A stretch of DNA of 64,000 bases from Methylopumilus sp947499625 (GCA_965234475.1 OZ248397.1:496001-560000); one strand, 5' to 3'. Positions 26,768 through 36,781 are shown, counted from the first letter of the stretch. Notes: a model not told the origin generated them from the sequence alone. Translations and numbers: made by a program.

Positions 26768-28192
26768 ATGAAATATATTTCAACGCGTGGCCAATCGAAA
26801 CCACTTTCTTTTTCAGAGATTTTACTAGGCGGCCTTGCACCTGACGGTGGCTTGTATCTTCCAGAAACGTATCCGAAATTTTCGCAGCAAGATTTAAATA
26901 GTATGCAAAGCATGACCTATTCTGAACTTGCCTTTCATATTATTTCTAACTTCATAGATGACATACCAAAAAATGATTTAAAGGCGATTATCAATAAAAC
27001 ATATACAAAAGAAGTATATGCATTTTCAAGATCACAGCAAAAAGCTGAAGACATTACACCTATTTTAAAAGTTAAAGACAATTTTTATATTCTTTCACTT
27101 TCAAATGGACCAACACTTGCATTCAAAGATATTGCAATGCAGTTACTTGGGAATCTTTTTGAGTATGTACTCACAAAAGAAAAAGCTGAAATTAATATCC
27201 TAGGCGCAACTTCAGGAGATACAGGTTCAGCGGCAGAGTATGCAATGCGAGGCAAAAAAGGTATCAATGTCTTTATGTTGTCGCCCTATCAAAAGATGAG
27301 TCGTTTTCAATCGGCCCAGATGTTTAGTATTCAAGATCCGAACATTTTCAATATAAGTATCAAGGGTGTTTTTGATGATTGCCAAGACATTGTAAAAGCA
27401 GTATCTAATGATTTAGATTTTAAAAGAGATTTTAAAATTGGAGCGGTAAATTCAATTAATTGGGGCAGAATTTTAGCGCAGATCGTTTATTACTTTAAAG
27501 GCTATCTCGCTGTTGCCAAAAATAATGAAGAAGTTAGTTTTACAGTCCCTACAGGTAATTTTGGTAATATCTGTGCAGGCCATATTGCCCGTATGATGGG
27601 ACTTCCTATCAAGAGACTTGTAGTTGCTACGAACGAAAATAATGTTTTAGATGAATTCTTTAAGACGGGTATGTATAAGCCGCGAGACTCAAAAAATACT
27701 TTTCATACTTCAAGCCCTTCAATGGATATATCCAAAGCATCTAATTTTGAACGTTTTATTTTTGATTTAATTGGACGAGACAGTAAAAAATTAAATGAAT
27801 TATGGAAGTCAATTGATCAAGGTGGTAATTTTGATTTAAATCAAGAAGGTATCTTCGAAAAAATTCAAGCTTTTGGTTTTACGTCATCTTCTAGCACACA
27901 CGAAGAGCGCATCCGCTATATTAAAGAAACTTATGATCTATATAAGATCATCATTGACACACATACAGCCGACGGTTTTAAAGCTGCCTATGAGCATACA
28001 GATGACAATGTCCCAATGATCGTTCTCGAGACAGCACTCCCTACTAAATTTGAAGATTCTATTGTAGAAGCGATAGGCCAAAAACCTGAGAGACCAGAAT
28101 CATTGCAGCATTTAGAAGGTCTTCCACAAAAGTTTGAGGTTTTAGATAATCAAGTGGATCAAGTTAAAACATTTATAAGGCAACAAGTTTAA
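26768..28192 (+). CDS. thrC: threonine synthase
   Basis: A 474-residue PLP enzyme converting O-phosphohomoserine to threonine. It is the long form found in betaproteobacteria and fungi. KYISTRGQ and LAPDGGLYLPE mark the N terminus; PLP binds K120 in NGPTLAFKDIAMQ, and the phosphate loop GATSGDTGSAAEYA follows. It lies between hom and thyA with gaps of 7 and 4 bp, so it is part of one transcript. Confidence 0.96.
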   Translation: MKYISTRGQSKPLSFSEILLGGLAPDGGLYLPETYPKFSQQDLNSMQSMTYSELAFHIISNFIDDIPKNDLKAIINKTYTKEVYAFSRSQQKAEDITPILKVKDNFYILSLSNGPTLAFKDIAMQLLGNLFEYVLTKEKAEINILGATSGDTGSAAEYAMRGKKGINVFMLSPYQKMSRFQSAQMFSIQDPNIFNISIKGVFDDCQDIVKAVSNDLDFKRDFKIGAVNSINWGRILAQIVYYFKGYLAVAKNNEEVSFTVPTGNFGNICAGHIARMMGLPIKRLVVATNENNVLDEFFKTGMYKPRDSKNTFHTSSPSMDISKASNFERFIFDLIGRDSKKLNELWKSIDQGGNFDLNQEGIFEKIQAFGFTSSSSTHEERIRYIKETYDLYKIIIDTHTADGFKAAYEHTDDNVPMIVLETALPTKFEDSIVEAIGQKPERPESLQHLEGLPQKFEVLDNQVDQVKTFIRQQV

Positions 28193-28196
28193 GATC

Positions 28197-28991
28197 ATGA
28201 AGCAATATTTAGATTTATTGAGTCACGTTAAAGACCATGGTGATGTCAAACATGATCGAACAGGCACAGGGACCATTTCCGTATTTGGCTATCAAATGCG
28301 TTATGATTTATCAGAAGGCTTTCCTTTGCTCACCACTAAAAAAGTCCATTTAAAGTCGATCATTCATGAGCTTTTATGGTTTTTAAGTGGCAGTACAAAT
28401 ATTAAGTACCTAAAAGATCATGGTGTGAGTATTTGGGATGAATGGGCAGATGAAAAGGGCAATCTAGGCCCTGTATATGGCTATCAATGGAGAAGCTGGC
28501 CCACCACAGATGGGGGGCATATTGATCAAATTACTGATCTCATTGAATCAATTAAAAAAAATCCAGACTCAAGAAGATTAATTGTATCTGCTTGGAACGT
28601 TTCGGAAATTTCTAAAATGAAGTTACCCCCTTGCCATGCATTTTTCCAATTTTATATTTCGAATGGCAAGTTATCGTGTCAGCTTTACCAGAGAAGTGCA
28701 GATATATTCTTAGGCGTACCTTTTAATATAGCTTCTTACGCGCTTCTTACGATGATGGTAGCTCAAGTATGCTCATTAAAGCTTGGTGATTTTATTCACA
28801 CATTAGGTGACGCACATATTTACTCTAATCATATAGAGCAAGTGAATGAGCAATTATCAAGAGTTCCTAAAACCTTACCACTCATGAAAATTAATCCTGA
28901 AGTTAAAAGTATATTTGACTTTAAATTCGAAGATTTTGTTTTAGAAGAGTATGATCCTGATCCAGCGATTAAAGCGCCTGTTGCAGTCTAG
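28197..28991 (+). CDS. thyA: thymidylate synthase
   Basis: A 264-residue ThyA (same length as E. coli) that methylates dUMP using methylene-tetrahydrofolate. The nucleophile is the Cys of LPPCHAFFQFY; the dUMP-binding Arg set is seen in HDRTGTGT and QLYQRSADIFLGVPFN. Its TAG stop shares one base with the GTG start of folA, tying production of dihydrofolate to its reduction. Confidence 0.97.
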   Translation: MKQYLDLLSHVKDHGDVKHDRTGTGTISVFGYQMRYDLSEGFPLLTTKKVHLKSIIHELLWFLSGSTNIKYLKDHGVSIWDEWADEKGNLGPVYGYQWRSWPTTDGGHIDQITDLIESIKKNPDSRRLIVSAWNVSEISKMKLPPCHAFFQFYISNGKLSCQLYQRSADIFLGVPFNIASYALLTMMVAQVCSLKLGDFIHTLGDAHIYSNHIEQVNEQLSRVPKTLPLMKINPEVKSIFDFKFEDFVLEEYDPDPAIKAPVAV

Positions 28992-29479
28992 TGTCTAAGT
29001 TATCCATTATTGTCGCGATGAGTTCTAACTGTGTCATTGGTGTCAATAACACTTTGCCATGGCATTTGAGTGAGGATCTAAAGTATTTTAAATCTTTAAC
29101 AACAGGGCATACCATCATTATGGGACGAAAGACATATGAGTCTATTGGTCGTCCACTTCCTCTTAGGCGAAATATCGTAATTAGCCGAAATACTGAAACT
29201 TCTTATGATGGCGTTGAAGTTGTCCATAGTATCGAAGCTGCTATTTCTATTTCGAAGAATGATGGCGAAGTGTTTATTATTGGCGGTTCAAATATTTATA
29301 AACAATCGCTAGACTTGGTTGATCATTTGTATATTACTGAGATTAAGAAAAATTTTTTAGGTGATACTTTTTTCCCTGAGATTGATAAAGTAACATGGAT
29401 TGAATCTTCAAGAGAAGATCATGTGACATCTGATGGTCTTGAGTTTTCTTTTGTAAGTTACCAAAAAAATACTAAATAG
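28991..29479 (+). CDS. folA: dihydrofolate reductase
   Basis: A 162-residue DHFR regenerating tetrahydrofolate from the dihydrofolate released by ThyA. GVNNTLPWHLSEDLKYFK carries the active-site Asp, GRKTYESIGRPLP the NADPH-binding loop. Start is GTG at 28991, overlapping thyA by one base. The 3' end overlaps the convergent decarboxylase gene by 8 nt. Confidence 0.95.
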   Translation: MSKLSIIVAMSSNCVIGVNNTLPWHLSEDLKYFKSLTTGHTIIMGRKTYESIGRPLPLRRNIVISRNTETSYDGVEVVHSIEAAISISKNDGEVFIIGGSNIYKQSLDLVDHLYITEIKKNFLGDTFFPEIDKVTWIESSREDHVTSDGLEFSFVSYQKNTK

Positions 29480-31712
29480 AAACGCAGTCTACAAAGTAGT
29501 GTGCTTTGCTATCAATCTTTTGTTTCACTAATCCATGATTATCTGTTTCGAATCCAGGAAATTTTTCATTAAAATCTCGCGCAAATTTTAAATAATTTAC
29601 AATAATTTTATTAAAGCGCTCGCCAGGAATTAAAAGTGGAATACCAGGTGGGTAAGGGGTGAGAAGCACCGCAGTAATTCTTCCCTCTAAGTCATCAATC
29701 GCAACGCGTTCGATTTCTTTATGGGCCATTTTTGCAAAAGCCTCTGCAGGTTTCATTGCGGGCACCATATCTGAGAGATACATTTCTGTTGTCAGTCTTG
29801 CAATATTATGTTTTTTGTAAATCTCATGAATTTGTGTACATAAGTCTCTAAGACCAATGCGCTCATAACTTGGTTGCTTCTGAATAAATTCGGGCAACAC
29901 TTTCCATAAAGGTTGATTCTTGTCGTAATCATCTTTGAATTGTTGGAGCGCCGCAACAAGTGTATTCCAGCGACCTTTGGTAATACCAATGGTAAACATA
30001 ATAAAGAATGAGTAGAGACCAGTTTTTTCAACAATTACCCCGTGCTCTGCCAGATACTTCGTAACGATAGATGCGGGAATACCAAACGCTTCGGAAAACT
30101 CGCCATCAACATTAAGTCCAGGAGTAATAATAGTTGCCTTAATAGGATCGAGCATATTAAAGCCATCTGCGAGTGGACCAAAGCCATGCCAATGATCATT
30201 AGCATTTAAGATCCAAGCGTCCCTATCTTCAAGACCTTCATCTGATAAATCGTTAGGCCCCCAAACTTTAAACCACCAGTCAGATCCCCATTCAATATCA
30301 ACTTTTCGCATAGCACGTCTAAAGTCTAGGGCTTCCATGAGTGACTCTTCTACAAGCGCTTTACCACCAGGTTCTTCCATCATCGCAGCTGCAACATCGC
30401 AACTCGCAATAATTGAATATTGTGGACTAGTAGAACTGTGCATAAGGAATGACTCATTAAAGACTTCTCGGTCGAGTTTATTTTTTTCTGCATCTTGAAC
30501 GAGAATTTGAGATGCTTGACTTAAGCCTGCTAAAAGTTTGTGTGTAGATTGTGTTGAGAAGACTAAGCTGTCTTTACAGCGTGGACGATCAGCACCAATC
30601 GCATGATAGTCACCATAAAAATCATGGAATGTCGCATGAGGTAACCAAGCTTCATCGAAATGAAGTGTATCGATTTTCCCATCTAACATTTCTTTAATTT
30701 CTTCAACGTTATATAGAATGCCGTCATAAGTTGATTGTGTAATTGTTAATACACGAGGCTTATCTTTTTTGTTAGTAATGAACGGATTTTTTTGAATTTT
30801 GTCTTGAATATTTTTCCATTCAAATTCTTTTTTAGGAATAGGACCAATAATACCAAAGTGGTTACGAGTAGGCATTAAGAAGATTGGAATAGCACCTGTC
30901 ATAATAATGGAATGCAATACTGATTTGTGACAATTACGATCAACAATCACAATATCACCAGGTGCAACTGTGGAGTGCCACACCATCTTATTCGATGTCG
31001 ATGTCCCGTTTGTGACAAAGTAGAGATGGTCACAGTTATAGATACGCGCTGCATTTCTTTCTGAGGCCCCTACAGGTCCTGTATGGTCAAGCAACTGCCC
31101 TAATTCATCAACTGCATTGCATACGTCAGCTCGAAGCATATTTTCACCGAAGAATTGATGAAACATTTGACCTACAGGTGATTTTAGAAAAGCTACGCCA
31201 CCTGAGTGACCAGGGCAATGCCAAGAATATGAGCCATCGCCTGCATAATGAGTGAGTGCTTTAAAAAATGGCGGGGGCAAGCTATCCAAATAAGTTCTTG
31301 CTTCGCGGACAATATAACGCGCCACGAATTCTGGCGTATCTTCATGCATATGAATAAAGCCATTCAATTCTCTTAAAATTTCATTAGGGATGTGACGGCT
31401 TGTTCTAGTTTCACCGTGCAGAAATATAGGGATTTCTTCATTGCGATATCTGATTTCATCTACGAAATTTTTTAATTGCTGTAGGGCAGTTTGATTTTCT
31501 TCGACAAACTCTTCATCATCAATAGATAGAATGAATGCAGAAGCTCGGCTTTGTTGTTGAGCAAATGAAGATAAGTCACCGTAACTTGTAACACCTAGTA
31601 CCTCAAAATTTTCTTTCTCGATCGCCTTCGCTAAAACTCTAATACCAAGACCAGATGAATTTTCGGATTTAAAGTCTTCATCAATGATGACGACGGGGAA
31701 ATTAAATTTCAT
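29472..31712 (-). CDS. Orn/Lys/Arg decarboxylase, large AdiA/LdcC-type
   Basis: A 746-residue fold-type I PLP decarboxylase of the large Orn/Lys/Arg family. It has an N-terminal response-regulator-like 'wing' (1-~130), the PLP core with HCPGHSGG (~165), HFDEAW and the Schiff-base Lys392 in STQSTHKLLAGLSQAS, and a C-terminal domain. Length is nearest E. coli AdiA (755). Arginine is my first guess for substrate, giving agmatine for polyamine synthesis, but lysine or ornithine cannot be excluded. No adjacent antiporter is present, which argues against an acid-resistance role. Stops within folA; dcd lies 9 bp upstream. Confidence 0.85.
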   Translation of the reverse strand: MKFNFPVVIIDEDFKSENSSGLGIRVLAKAIEKENFEVLGVTSYGDLSSFAQQQSRASAFILSIDDEEFVEENQTALQQLKNFVDEIRYRNEEIPIFLHGETRTSRHIPNEILRELNGFIHMHEDTPEFVARYIVREARTYLDSLPPPFFKALTHYAGDGSYSWHCPGHSGGVAFLKSPVGQMFHQFFGENMLRADVCNAVDELGQLLDHTGPVGASERNAARIYNCDHLYFVTNGTSTSNKMVWHSTVAPGDIVIVDRNCHKSVLHSIIMTGAIPIFLMPTRNHFGIIGPIPKKEFEWKNIQDKIQKNPFITNKKDKPRVLTITQSTYDGILYNVEEIKEMLDGKIDTLHFDEAWLPHATFHDFYGDYHAIGADRPRCKDSLVFSTQSTHKLLAGLSQASQILVQDAEKNKLDREVFNESFLMHSSTSPQYSIIASCDVAAAMMEEPGGKALVEESLMEALDFRRAMRKVDIEWGSDWWFKVWGPNDLSDEGLEDRDAWILNANDHWHGFGPLADGFNMLDPIKATIITPGLNVDGEFSEAFGIPASIVTKYLAEHGVIVEKTGLYSFFIMFTIGITKGRWNTLVAALQQFKDDYDKNQPLWKVLPEFIQKQPSYERIGLRDLCTQIHEIYKKHNIARLTTEMYLSDMVPAMKPAEAFAKMAHKEIERVAIDDLEGRITAVLLTPYPPGIPLLIPGERFNKIIVNYLKFARDFNEKFPGFETDNHGLVKQKIDSKAHYFVDCVSI

Positions 31713-31721
31713 GTTAACCCT

Positions 31722-32288
31722 TTATATTTTAGGTAATGTTACTCCTACTTGACCTTGGTATTTTCCACCGCGATCCTTGTAGGATGTTTCACATACTTCA
31801 TCGGACTCAAAGAATAGCACTTGAGCGCAACCTTCACCTGCATAAATCTTTGCTGGAAGGGGTGTTGTATTGCTAAATTCTAAAGTTACATAACCTTCCC
31901 ATTCTGGTTCAAAGGGGGTGACGTTCACAATAATGCCGCATCGCGCATATGTTGATTTACCTAAACATATAGTTAGAACGTTTCTTGGGATTCTGAAATA
32001 CTCAACAGTTCTTGCAAGCGCAAATGAATTAGGAGGAATGATGCAATAATCCCCGTTAAATTCAACAAATGAATTAGGATCGAAATTTTTTGGATCCACG
32101 ATCGTGCTATTGATGTTGGTAAATACTTTAAATTCACTAGCGCAACGAATGTCATACCCATAACTGGATGCGCCATAAGATACAATTTTTTGATTATCTT
32201 TTTCACGGATAAGCTTAGGCTCAAATGGCTCAATCATGCCATGTTCTTGAGCCATCTTTCTTATCCATTTATCTGATTTTATTGTCAT
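31722..32288 (-). CDS. dcd: dCTP deaminase
   Basis: A 188-residue trimeric dCTP deaminase (E. coli 193) making dUTP, the main source of dUMP for ThyA. SYGASSYGYDIR, the substrate loop GKSTYARCG and the catalytic Glu in EPEWEGYVTLEFSN are intact. It is the first gene of a pair with the decarboxylase, and the zwf terminator lies just upstream. Confidence 0.96.
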   Translation of the reverse strand: MTIKSDKWIRKMAQEHGMIEPFEPKLIREKDNQKIVSYGASSYGYDIRCASEFKVFTNINSTIVDPKNFDPNSFVEFNGDYCIIPPNSFALARTVEYFRIPRNVLTICLGKSTYARCGIIVNVTPFEPEWEGYVTLEFSNTTPLPAKIYAGEGCAQVLFFESDEVCETSYKDRGGKYQGQVGVTLPKI

Positions 32289-32299
32289 AATTTTCTTGT

Positions 32300-32347
32300 C
32301 TCAAAAAAGAAAAATCCCGTTTGCACAATCTTGACGCTACGGGATTT
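32300..32347 (-). terminator. Rho-independent terminator after zwf
   Basis: On the minus strand AAATCCCG and CGGGATTT pair perfectly (32340-32347 with 32312-32319) around a 20-nt loop, followed by a T-rich run broken by one C. It lies 24 bp past the zwf stop and separates the gnd-zwf unit from dcd. Confidence 0.75.
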
Positions 32348-32371
32348 CTAATGATTTAAATTTTCATTACT

Positions 32372-33847
32372 TTAGAGCTTATTTTCACCGATTTCAATAC
32401 TCTGACGCCAAAATTGTTCAGGCTTATCAAAAATGATTTTAGATTCAGTAGGGTCAGCACTTCCAGCGGGGTAAGTAAAGACCGGGCTCTTATCTTCATT
32501 CCAAGCTTGAATCACAGGATCAAGAAGTTTCCATGATGCTTCTACCTCATTAATATGAAGGTATAAGGATTGATCACCCTGCATGAGATTAAGGAGGAGT
32601 GACTCGTAAGCATCCACACTCTCATCCCCTGCAATTCTATTTGGGGCATCCATAGCTACTGTTCTTAGCTTGGTATCGAGTCCTGGAATTTTCGTTTGAA
32701 TTTCAAAGCGGGTAAATTCTTTAGGTTGAATGCTAATAACGAGCCAGTTATCGGCTTGTTCGGGAAGTGATAGGGGTGCTTTTTTAAACTTAATGGCTAT
32801 AGCAGTATCAGATGCATGAAGACGTTTTGCTGTTCTAATATAGATAGGCACACCCTTCCATCTTGGCGTGTTGATGAAGAACTTGAGTGCTGCATAAGTT
32901 TCAACCACACTTGACGGATTTCCTAACTCTTCTAAGTAGCCTTTCACTTCCTCACCTTTGATTTTGCCTCGTCCATATTGTGCTTTGAAGGTATGTTTCT
33001 TAAGCTCACTAATTGGAATCGGTGTAATTGATTCAAGCACTTTAATTTTTTCAGCGCGAATATTTTCAGGGCTTAATGTTTGAGGCATTTCCATCGTCGT
33101 TAATGCAAGCATTTGCATAAGATGACTTTGAATCATATCTCTTAGGGCGCCTGTCGCGTCATAAAATTGAGTTCTTTCGCCGACACCAAGTGTTTCGTTG
33201 TTGGTAATTTGGATATGATCAATGTGTTCATGCGTCCAAAGCGGATCAAATAAATGATTTGCAAAACGTGTGAGAAGAATATTTTGTAATGCAGATTTAC
33301 CAAGGTAATGATCGATACGGTAGATCTGTGTTTCTTTTAAATGCTTGGTAATTGACTTTTGAAGTGCTTGTGCTGTTTCTAAGTTAGTACCAAACGGTTT
33401 TTCGATGACAACCCGACGCCACGCTTTACTTTCATCAGTTAAACCAACGCTTGCAAGTAAATCAACAATAGACGCAAAGTCAGATGGCCTGACAGACAAA
33501 AAGAAAGCTAAATTTTGCGAGAAAGTTGATGCATCAGAGAGTCTTTCGCTCAGCTTTTTAAAAGCATTTTCATCACTAGGAGGATTCGCGTGATAAAAAT
33601 TTCTAGCAATAAAACGGTCAAATACTTTTGTATCGTAATTTTTTTTAAATTTAATATCAAGCATCGACTTGATATCATCTCGCCATACTGATTCTTCAAT
33701 TGCAGCCCTTCCAACTGAAAGAATTTTCATTTTTTCAGGGAGTCTGCCAAGAGAATCCAGCCTAAAAAGACCTGGAATAAGTTTTATTCTAGAAAGGTTT
33801 CCACTTGCACCGAAGAGCACTAGGGTGCAGTCATCAATTTTTGTCAT
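32372..33847 (-). CDS. zwf: glucose-6-phosphate dehydrogenase
   Basis: A 491-residue enzyme oxidising glucose 6-phosphate to 6-phosphogluconolactone with NAD(P)+. The nucleotide loop is GASGNLSRIKLIP, and the substrate site RIDHYLGK with its catalytic His is intact. In RuMP-cycle methylotrophs this is the first step of the dissimilatory cycle that burns formaldehyde carbon to CO2. It follows gnd after 26 bp, while pgl is divergent next to gnd. Confidence 0.97.
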   Translation of the reverse strand: MTKIDDCTLVLFGASGNLSRIKLIPGLFRLDSLGRLPEKMKILSVGRAAIEESVWRDDIKSMLDIKFKKNYDTKVFDRFIARNFYHANPPSDENAFKKLSERLSDASTFSQNLAFFLSVRPSDFASIVDLLASVGLTDESKAWRRVVIEKPFGTNLETAQALQKSITKHLKETQIYRIDHYLGKSALQNILLTRFANHLFDPLWTHEHIDHIQITNNETLGVGERTQFYDATGALRDMIQSHLMQMLALTTMEMPQTLSPENIRAEKIKVLESITPIPISELKKHTFKAQYGRGKIKGEEVKGYLEELGNPSSVVETYAALKFFINTPRWKGVPIYIRTAKRLHASDTAIAIKFKKAPLSLPEQADNWLVISIQPKEFTRFEIQTKIPGLDTKLRTVAMDAPNRIAGDESVDAYESLLLNLMQGDQSLYLHINEVEASWKLLDPVIQAWNEDKSPVFTYPAGSADPTESKIIFDKPEQFWRQSIEIGENKL

Positions 33848-33873
33848 AGATAATTTAAGATTGTAAAAAAAAG

Positions 33874-34782
33874 TTATTCAGATTTTTTTACTACATGACC
33901 ACCAAATGCATTACGCATGACTGATAGCAATCTATAACCATAGCCTTGTGTTTCTTGGCTTCTGAATCTCACTTGTAATGCAAGTGTAAGTACAGGTGTT
34001 GGAATGCCTTGCTCGATAGATTCAACAACGGTCCATCTACCTTCACCTGAGTCAGCTACATAAGGGGCAACCTCATCAAGCGTTTGATCTTCTTTAAGTG
34101 CATCCGCGGTTAAATCTAACAACCAACTTCTTACGACTGAGCCATGTTTCCATAATTCTGTAATTTGCGCTAAATCAAGTTTAAATTCACTTTTGCCTTT
34201 AAGGAGTTCAAGACCTTCAGCGAATGATTCCATCATTCCGTATTCGATACCATTGTGAATCATCTTAGTGAAGTGACCTGAACCTACAGGTCCTACATGA
34301 GCCCAGCCACGATCTTCGTGCGCTAGCGCTTGGAGAATAGGTTTCATTGTTTCTGCAACTTCTTGTTTTGCGCCTACCATTAAGCAGTAGCCGTTTGCTA
34401 GACCCCATACGCCACCTGATGTCCCACAATCCATAAAGCTAATACCCTTTTCTTCAAGGAATTTACCGATACGCTGTGAGTCTTTGTAATTTGAATTGCC
34501 ACCATCAATAATAATGTCGCCCTTATTGAGCATGGGGATGAGTTCATTGATTTGTTCTTCGGTAGGACTGCCTGCTGGCACCATAAGCCATACGATTTTT
34601 TGACCTTCTAATTTTGCTAAAGCATCTGCAACTGAACTTGCGCCAATAATTTTTGCTTTTTCTTCCAGTTTTTTTACAACTTCTGTACTTCGGTCAAAAC
34701 CCACAACAGAAATGCCTTTTTGAACGAGACGAGTAGCCATATTGCCACCCATTTTTCCGAGACCAATCATTGCTAATTTCAT
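33874..34782 (-). CDS. gnd: 6-phosphogluconate dehydrogenase, short decarboxylating (YqeC) type
   Basis: A 302-residue 6-phosphogluconate dehydrogenase, the short form (classical Gnd is ~470), often NAD-preferring. It has the N-terminal GLGKMGGNMATRL fold, DGGNSNYKDS, CGTSGGVWG and the catalytic Lys/Asn in HFTKMIHNGIEYGMME. It yields CO2, NADH and ribulose 5-phosphate, the formaldehyde acceptor precursor. First gene of gnd-zwf. Confidence 0.95.
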   Translation of the reverse strand: MKLAMIGLGKMGGNMATRLVQKGISVVGFDRSTEVVKKLEEKAKIIGASSVADALAKLEGQKIVWLMVPAGSPTEEQINELIPMLNKGDIIIDGGNSNYKDSQRIGKFLEEKGISFMDCGTSGGVWGLANGYCLMVGAKQEVAETMKPILQALAHEDRGWAHVGPVGSGHFTKMIHNGIEYGMMESFAEGLELLKGKSEFKLDLAQITELWKHGSVVRSWLLDLTADALKEDQTLDEVAPYVADSGEGRWTVVESIEQGIPTPVLTLALQVRFRSQETQGYGYRLLSVMRNAFGGHVVKKSE

Positions 34783-34935
34783 TTTTTTACCTTTTTATGG
34801 AAGATTTGTCATTACTTAATCTTTTGGATTAAAGCAAATTAGTTTAAAGTGCGATACAAGTTAAATTATATCAAACGCAAGCCTCTTCAAGGAATTGATT
34901 TCGATATAAAATCTACATTATTTTGAAAGATTTTC

Positions 34936-35613
34936 ATGAATTTGAAACATATTAAATGGCAATCGTTTGAAAGCCAGGGTTCCCTTGACAGAGCTGCCAT
35001 GGAGAGGGTTGAGGCGCTTGCTGAATCTTCAATCAAAGCACGAGGTCAATTTCATCTTGTATTGGCAGGTGGATCAACACCTAAAAACGTCTATACACTA
35101 CTTAAAAACATTAGTGCAGACTGGCATAAATGGCAGATCTATTTTGGCGATGAGCGTTGCCTAGAGCTAAGTCACCAAGAGCGAAATAGCACCATGGCAT
35201 TTGAATCATGGCTTAATTATGTGGACATTCCAGAGCAAAATATTCACGCGATCCCGGCTGAACTTGGTCCTGTCGAAGGTGCTCATTTATACAACGAAAC
35301 GTTAAGTCAAGTGGGTGAATTTGATTTGGTTCTTTTAGGGCTTGGCGAAGACGCCCATACAGCAAGTTTATTTCCGGGACATAGCTGGGATAACAATGAA
35401 GATGCTTTAGCTATCTTTGATGCGCCGAAGCCGCCGCCATTTAGAATATCGATGTCACCCGCGCGCTTGAGTCGATCTAAATCCGTACTTTTCTTAGTTA
35501 GCGGAATGGAAAAACAAACGGCGATAAATCAATGGAAGGCTGGTGAGGCAATACCTGCAAGCACAATTACTTGCAGTAATGGTTTAGATGTATTTTGTTT
35601 TAATGTAAGTTAG
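34936..35613 (+). CDS. pgl: 6-phosphogluconolactonase
   Basis: A 225-residue DevB-type lactonase hydrolysing the product of Zwf. It shows LAGGSTPKNVYTLL, YFGDERCLE and LLGLGEDAHTASLFPG, the standard motifs. It is divergent from gnd-zwf across 153 bp, so the three genes for the oxidative branch may share a control region. Its stop overlaps that of apbC by 4 nt (TTAG). Confidence 0.95.
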   Translation: MNLKHIKWQSFESQGSLDRAAMERVEALAESSIKARGQFHLVLAGGSTPKNVYTLLKNISADWHKWQIYFGDERCLELSHQERNSTMAFESWLNYVDIPEQNIHAIPAELGPVEGAHLYNETLSQVGEFDLVLLGLGEDAHTASLFPGHSWDNNEDALAIFDAPKPPPFRISMSPARLSRSKSVLFLVSGMEKQTAINQWKAGEAIPASTITCSNGLDVFCFNVS

Positions 35614-36698
35614 GTTTTTTGAATCACAATATTTGGGAATTTATTGCTGTAATCTTGAGCGAGTTTAGATACCTTGATTGCTGTTAAACGAGCAATTTTC
35701 TTGTAGGTTTTTGCAGCACTACTTTCAGGTTCCGCTACCACCGTCGGGTTGCCATTATCAGATTGCTCCCTAATCTTAATATCTAAAGGCAAGCTTCCTA
35801 AAAGAGAGACACCATAATCTCGGCACATTTTTTCAGCGCCACCCGATCCAAAGATATGTTCTTCATTGCCACATTTTGAACAGGTGTGTATGGCCATATT
35901 TTCTACAATACCGATAATTGGAATATTTACTTTTTCAAACATTTTTAACCCACGTCTGGCATCAATAAGCGCAATATCCTGAGGTGTAGTGACAATAATA
36001 GCGCCTGTTACAGGTACTTTTTGAGATAAGGTAAGTTGAATATCGCCGGTACCTGGCGGAAGATCAACAACAAGGTAATCGAGGTTATCCCATCTTGTTT
36101 CTTTTAAGAGCTGCTCAAGCGTGCTAGTTACCATAGGGCCGCGCCATACCATAGGTGTTTCTGTATCTACAAGGAACCCAATCGACATAGCTTGAATGTT
36201 GTGAGCCATAATGGGCTCCATAGACTTACCATCTTTACTCTCAGGTTTGGTGAATATCCCTAACATTTGCGGCTGGCTTGGGCCATAAATATCAGCATCT
36301 AAAATGCCAACGCGAGCGCCTTCAGCTGATAAAGCCAAAGCAAGGTTGACTGCGGTTGTAGACTTTCCCACACCACCTTTTCCGGAGGCGACAGCAATAA
36401 TATTTTTAACACCAGGAATAAGTGCTATCCCTTTTTGGGCCGCATGAGAGGTAATCTTAAAATCAACCTCAATATTTAAATTAATTTTAGGAAGCGCTTT
36501 TTGAATTTGAGCGGCAATTAAATCTTTAATGCCATTCAATTGGCTTTTGGCAGGGTAGCTAAGCAAGACTTTGATATCAATATCATTATCTTTAATTGAA
36601 ATACTCTTGATAGACCTATCGTTAATGAGGTTGTCGTTTGTATTGGGATCGACAACTTCCTTTAATAGATCTTTTATTTGTTCTTCTGAGTAAGTCAT
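35610..36698 (-). CDS. apbC: Mrp/ApbC-family Fe-S cluster carrier ATPase
   Basis: A 362-residue Mrp/NBP35-type P-loop ATPase that binds and delivers Fe-S clusters. It has an N-terminal MIP18-like (DUF59) domain (1-~85), the deviant Walker A GKGGVGKST at ~109-117, and a C-terminal CxxC (CSKCGNEEHIFGSGG) that bridges the cluster in the dimer. Starts 83 bp from the divergent metG, an arrangement common in proteobacteria. Confidence 0.94.
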   Translation of the reverse strand: MTYSEEQIKDLLKEVVDPNTNDNLINDRSIKSISIKDNDIDIKVLLSYPAKSQLNGIKDLIAAQIQKALPKINLNIEVDFKITSHAAQKGIALIPGVKNIIAVASGKGGVGKSTTAVNLALALSAEGARVGILDADIYGPSQPQMLGIFTKPESKDGKSMEPIMAHNIQAMSIGFLVDTETPMVWRGPMVTSTLEQLLKETRWDNLDYLVVDLPPGTGDIQLTLSQKVPVTGAIIVTTPQDIALIDARRGLKMFEKVNIPIIGIVENMAIHTCSKCGNEEHIFGSGGAEKMCRDYGVSLLGSLPLDIKIREQSDNGNPTVVAEPESSAAKTYKKIARLTAIKVSKLAQDYSNKFPNIVIQKT

Positions 36699-36781
36699 GA
36701 GGTGGTAATTTTAACCTATCTTAGTTGTTGCGTCATTTGATAGAATAGGGACTTAGTCAAATCAATAAAGTTTCTCAATTC

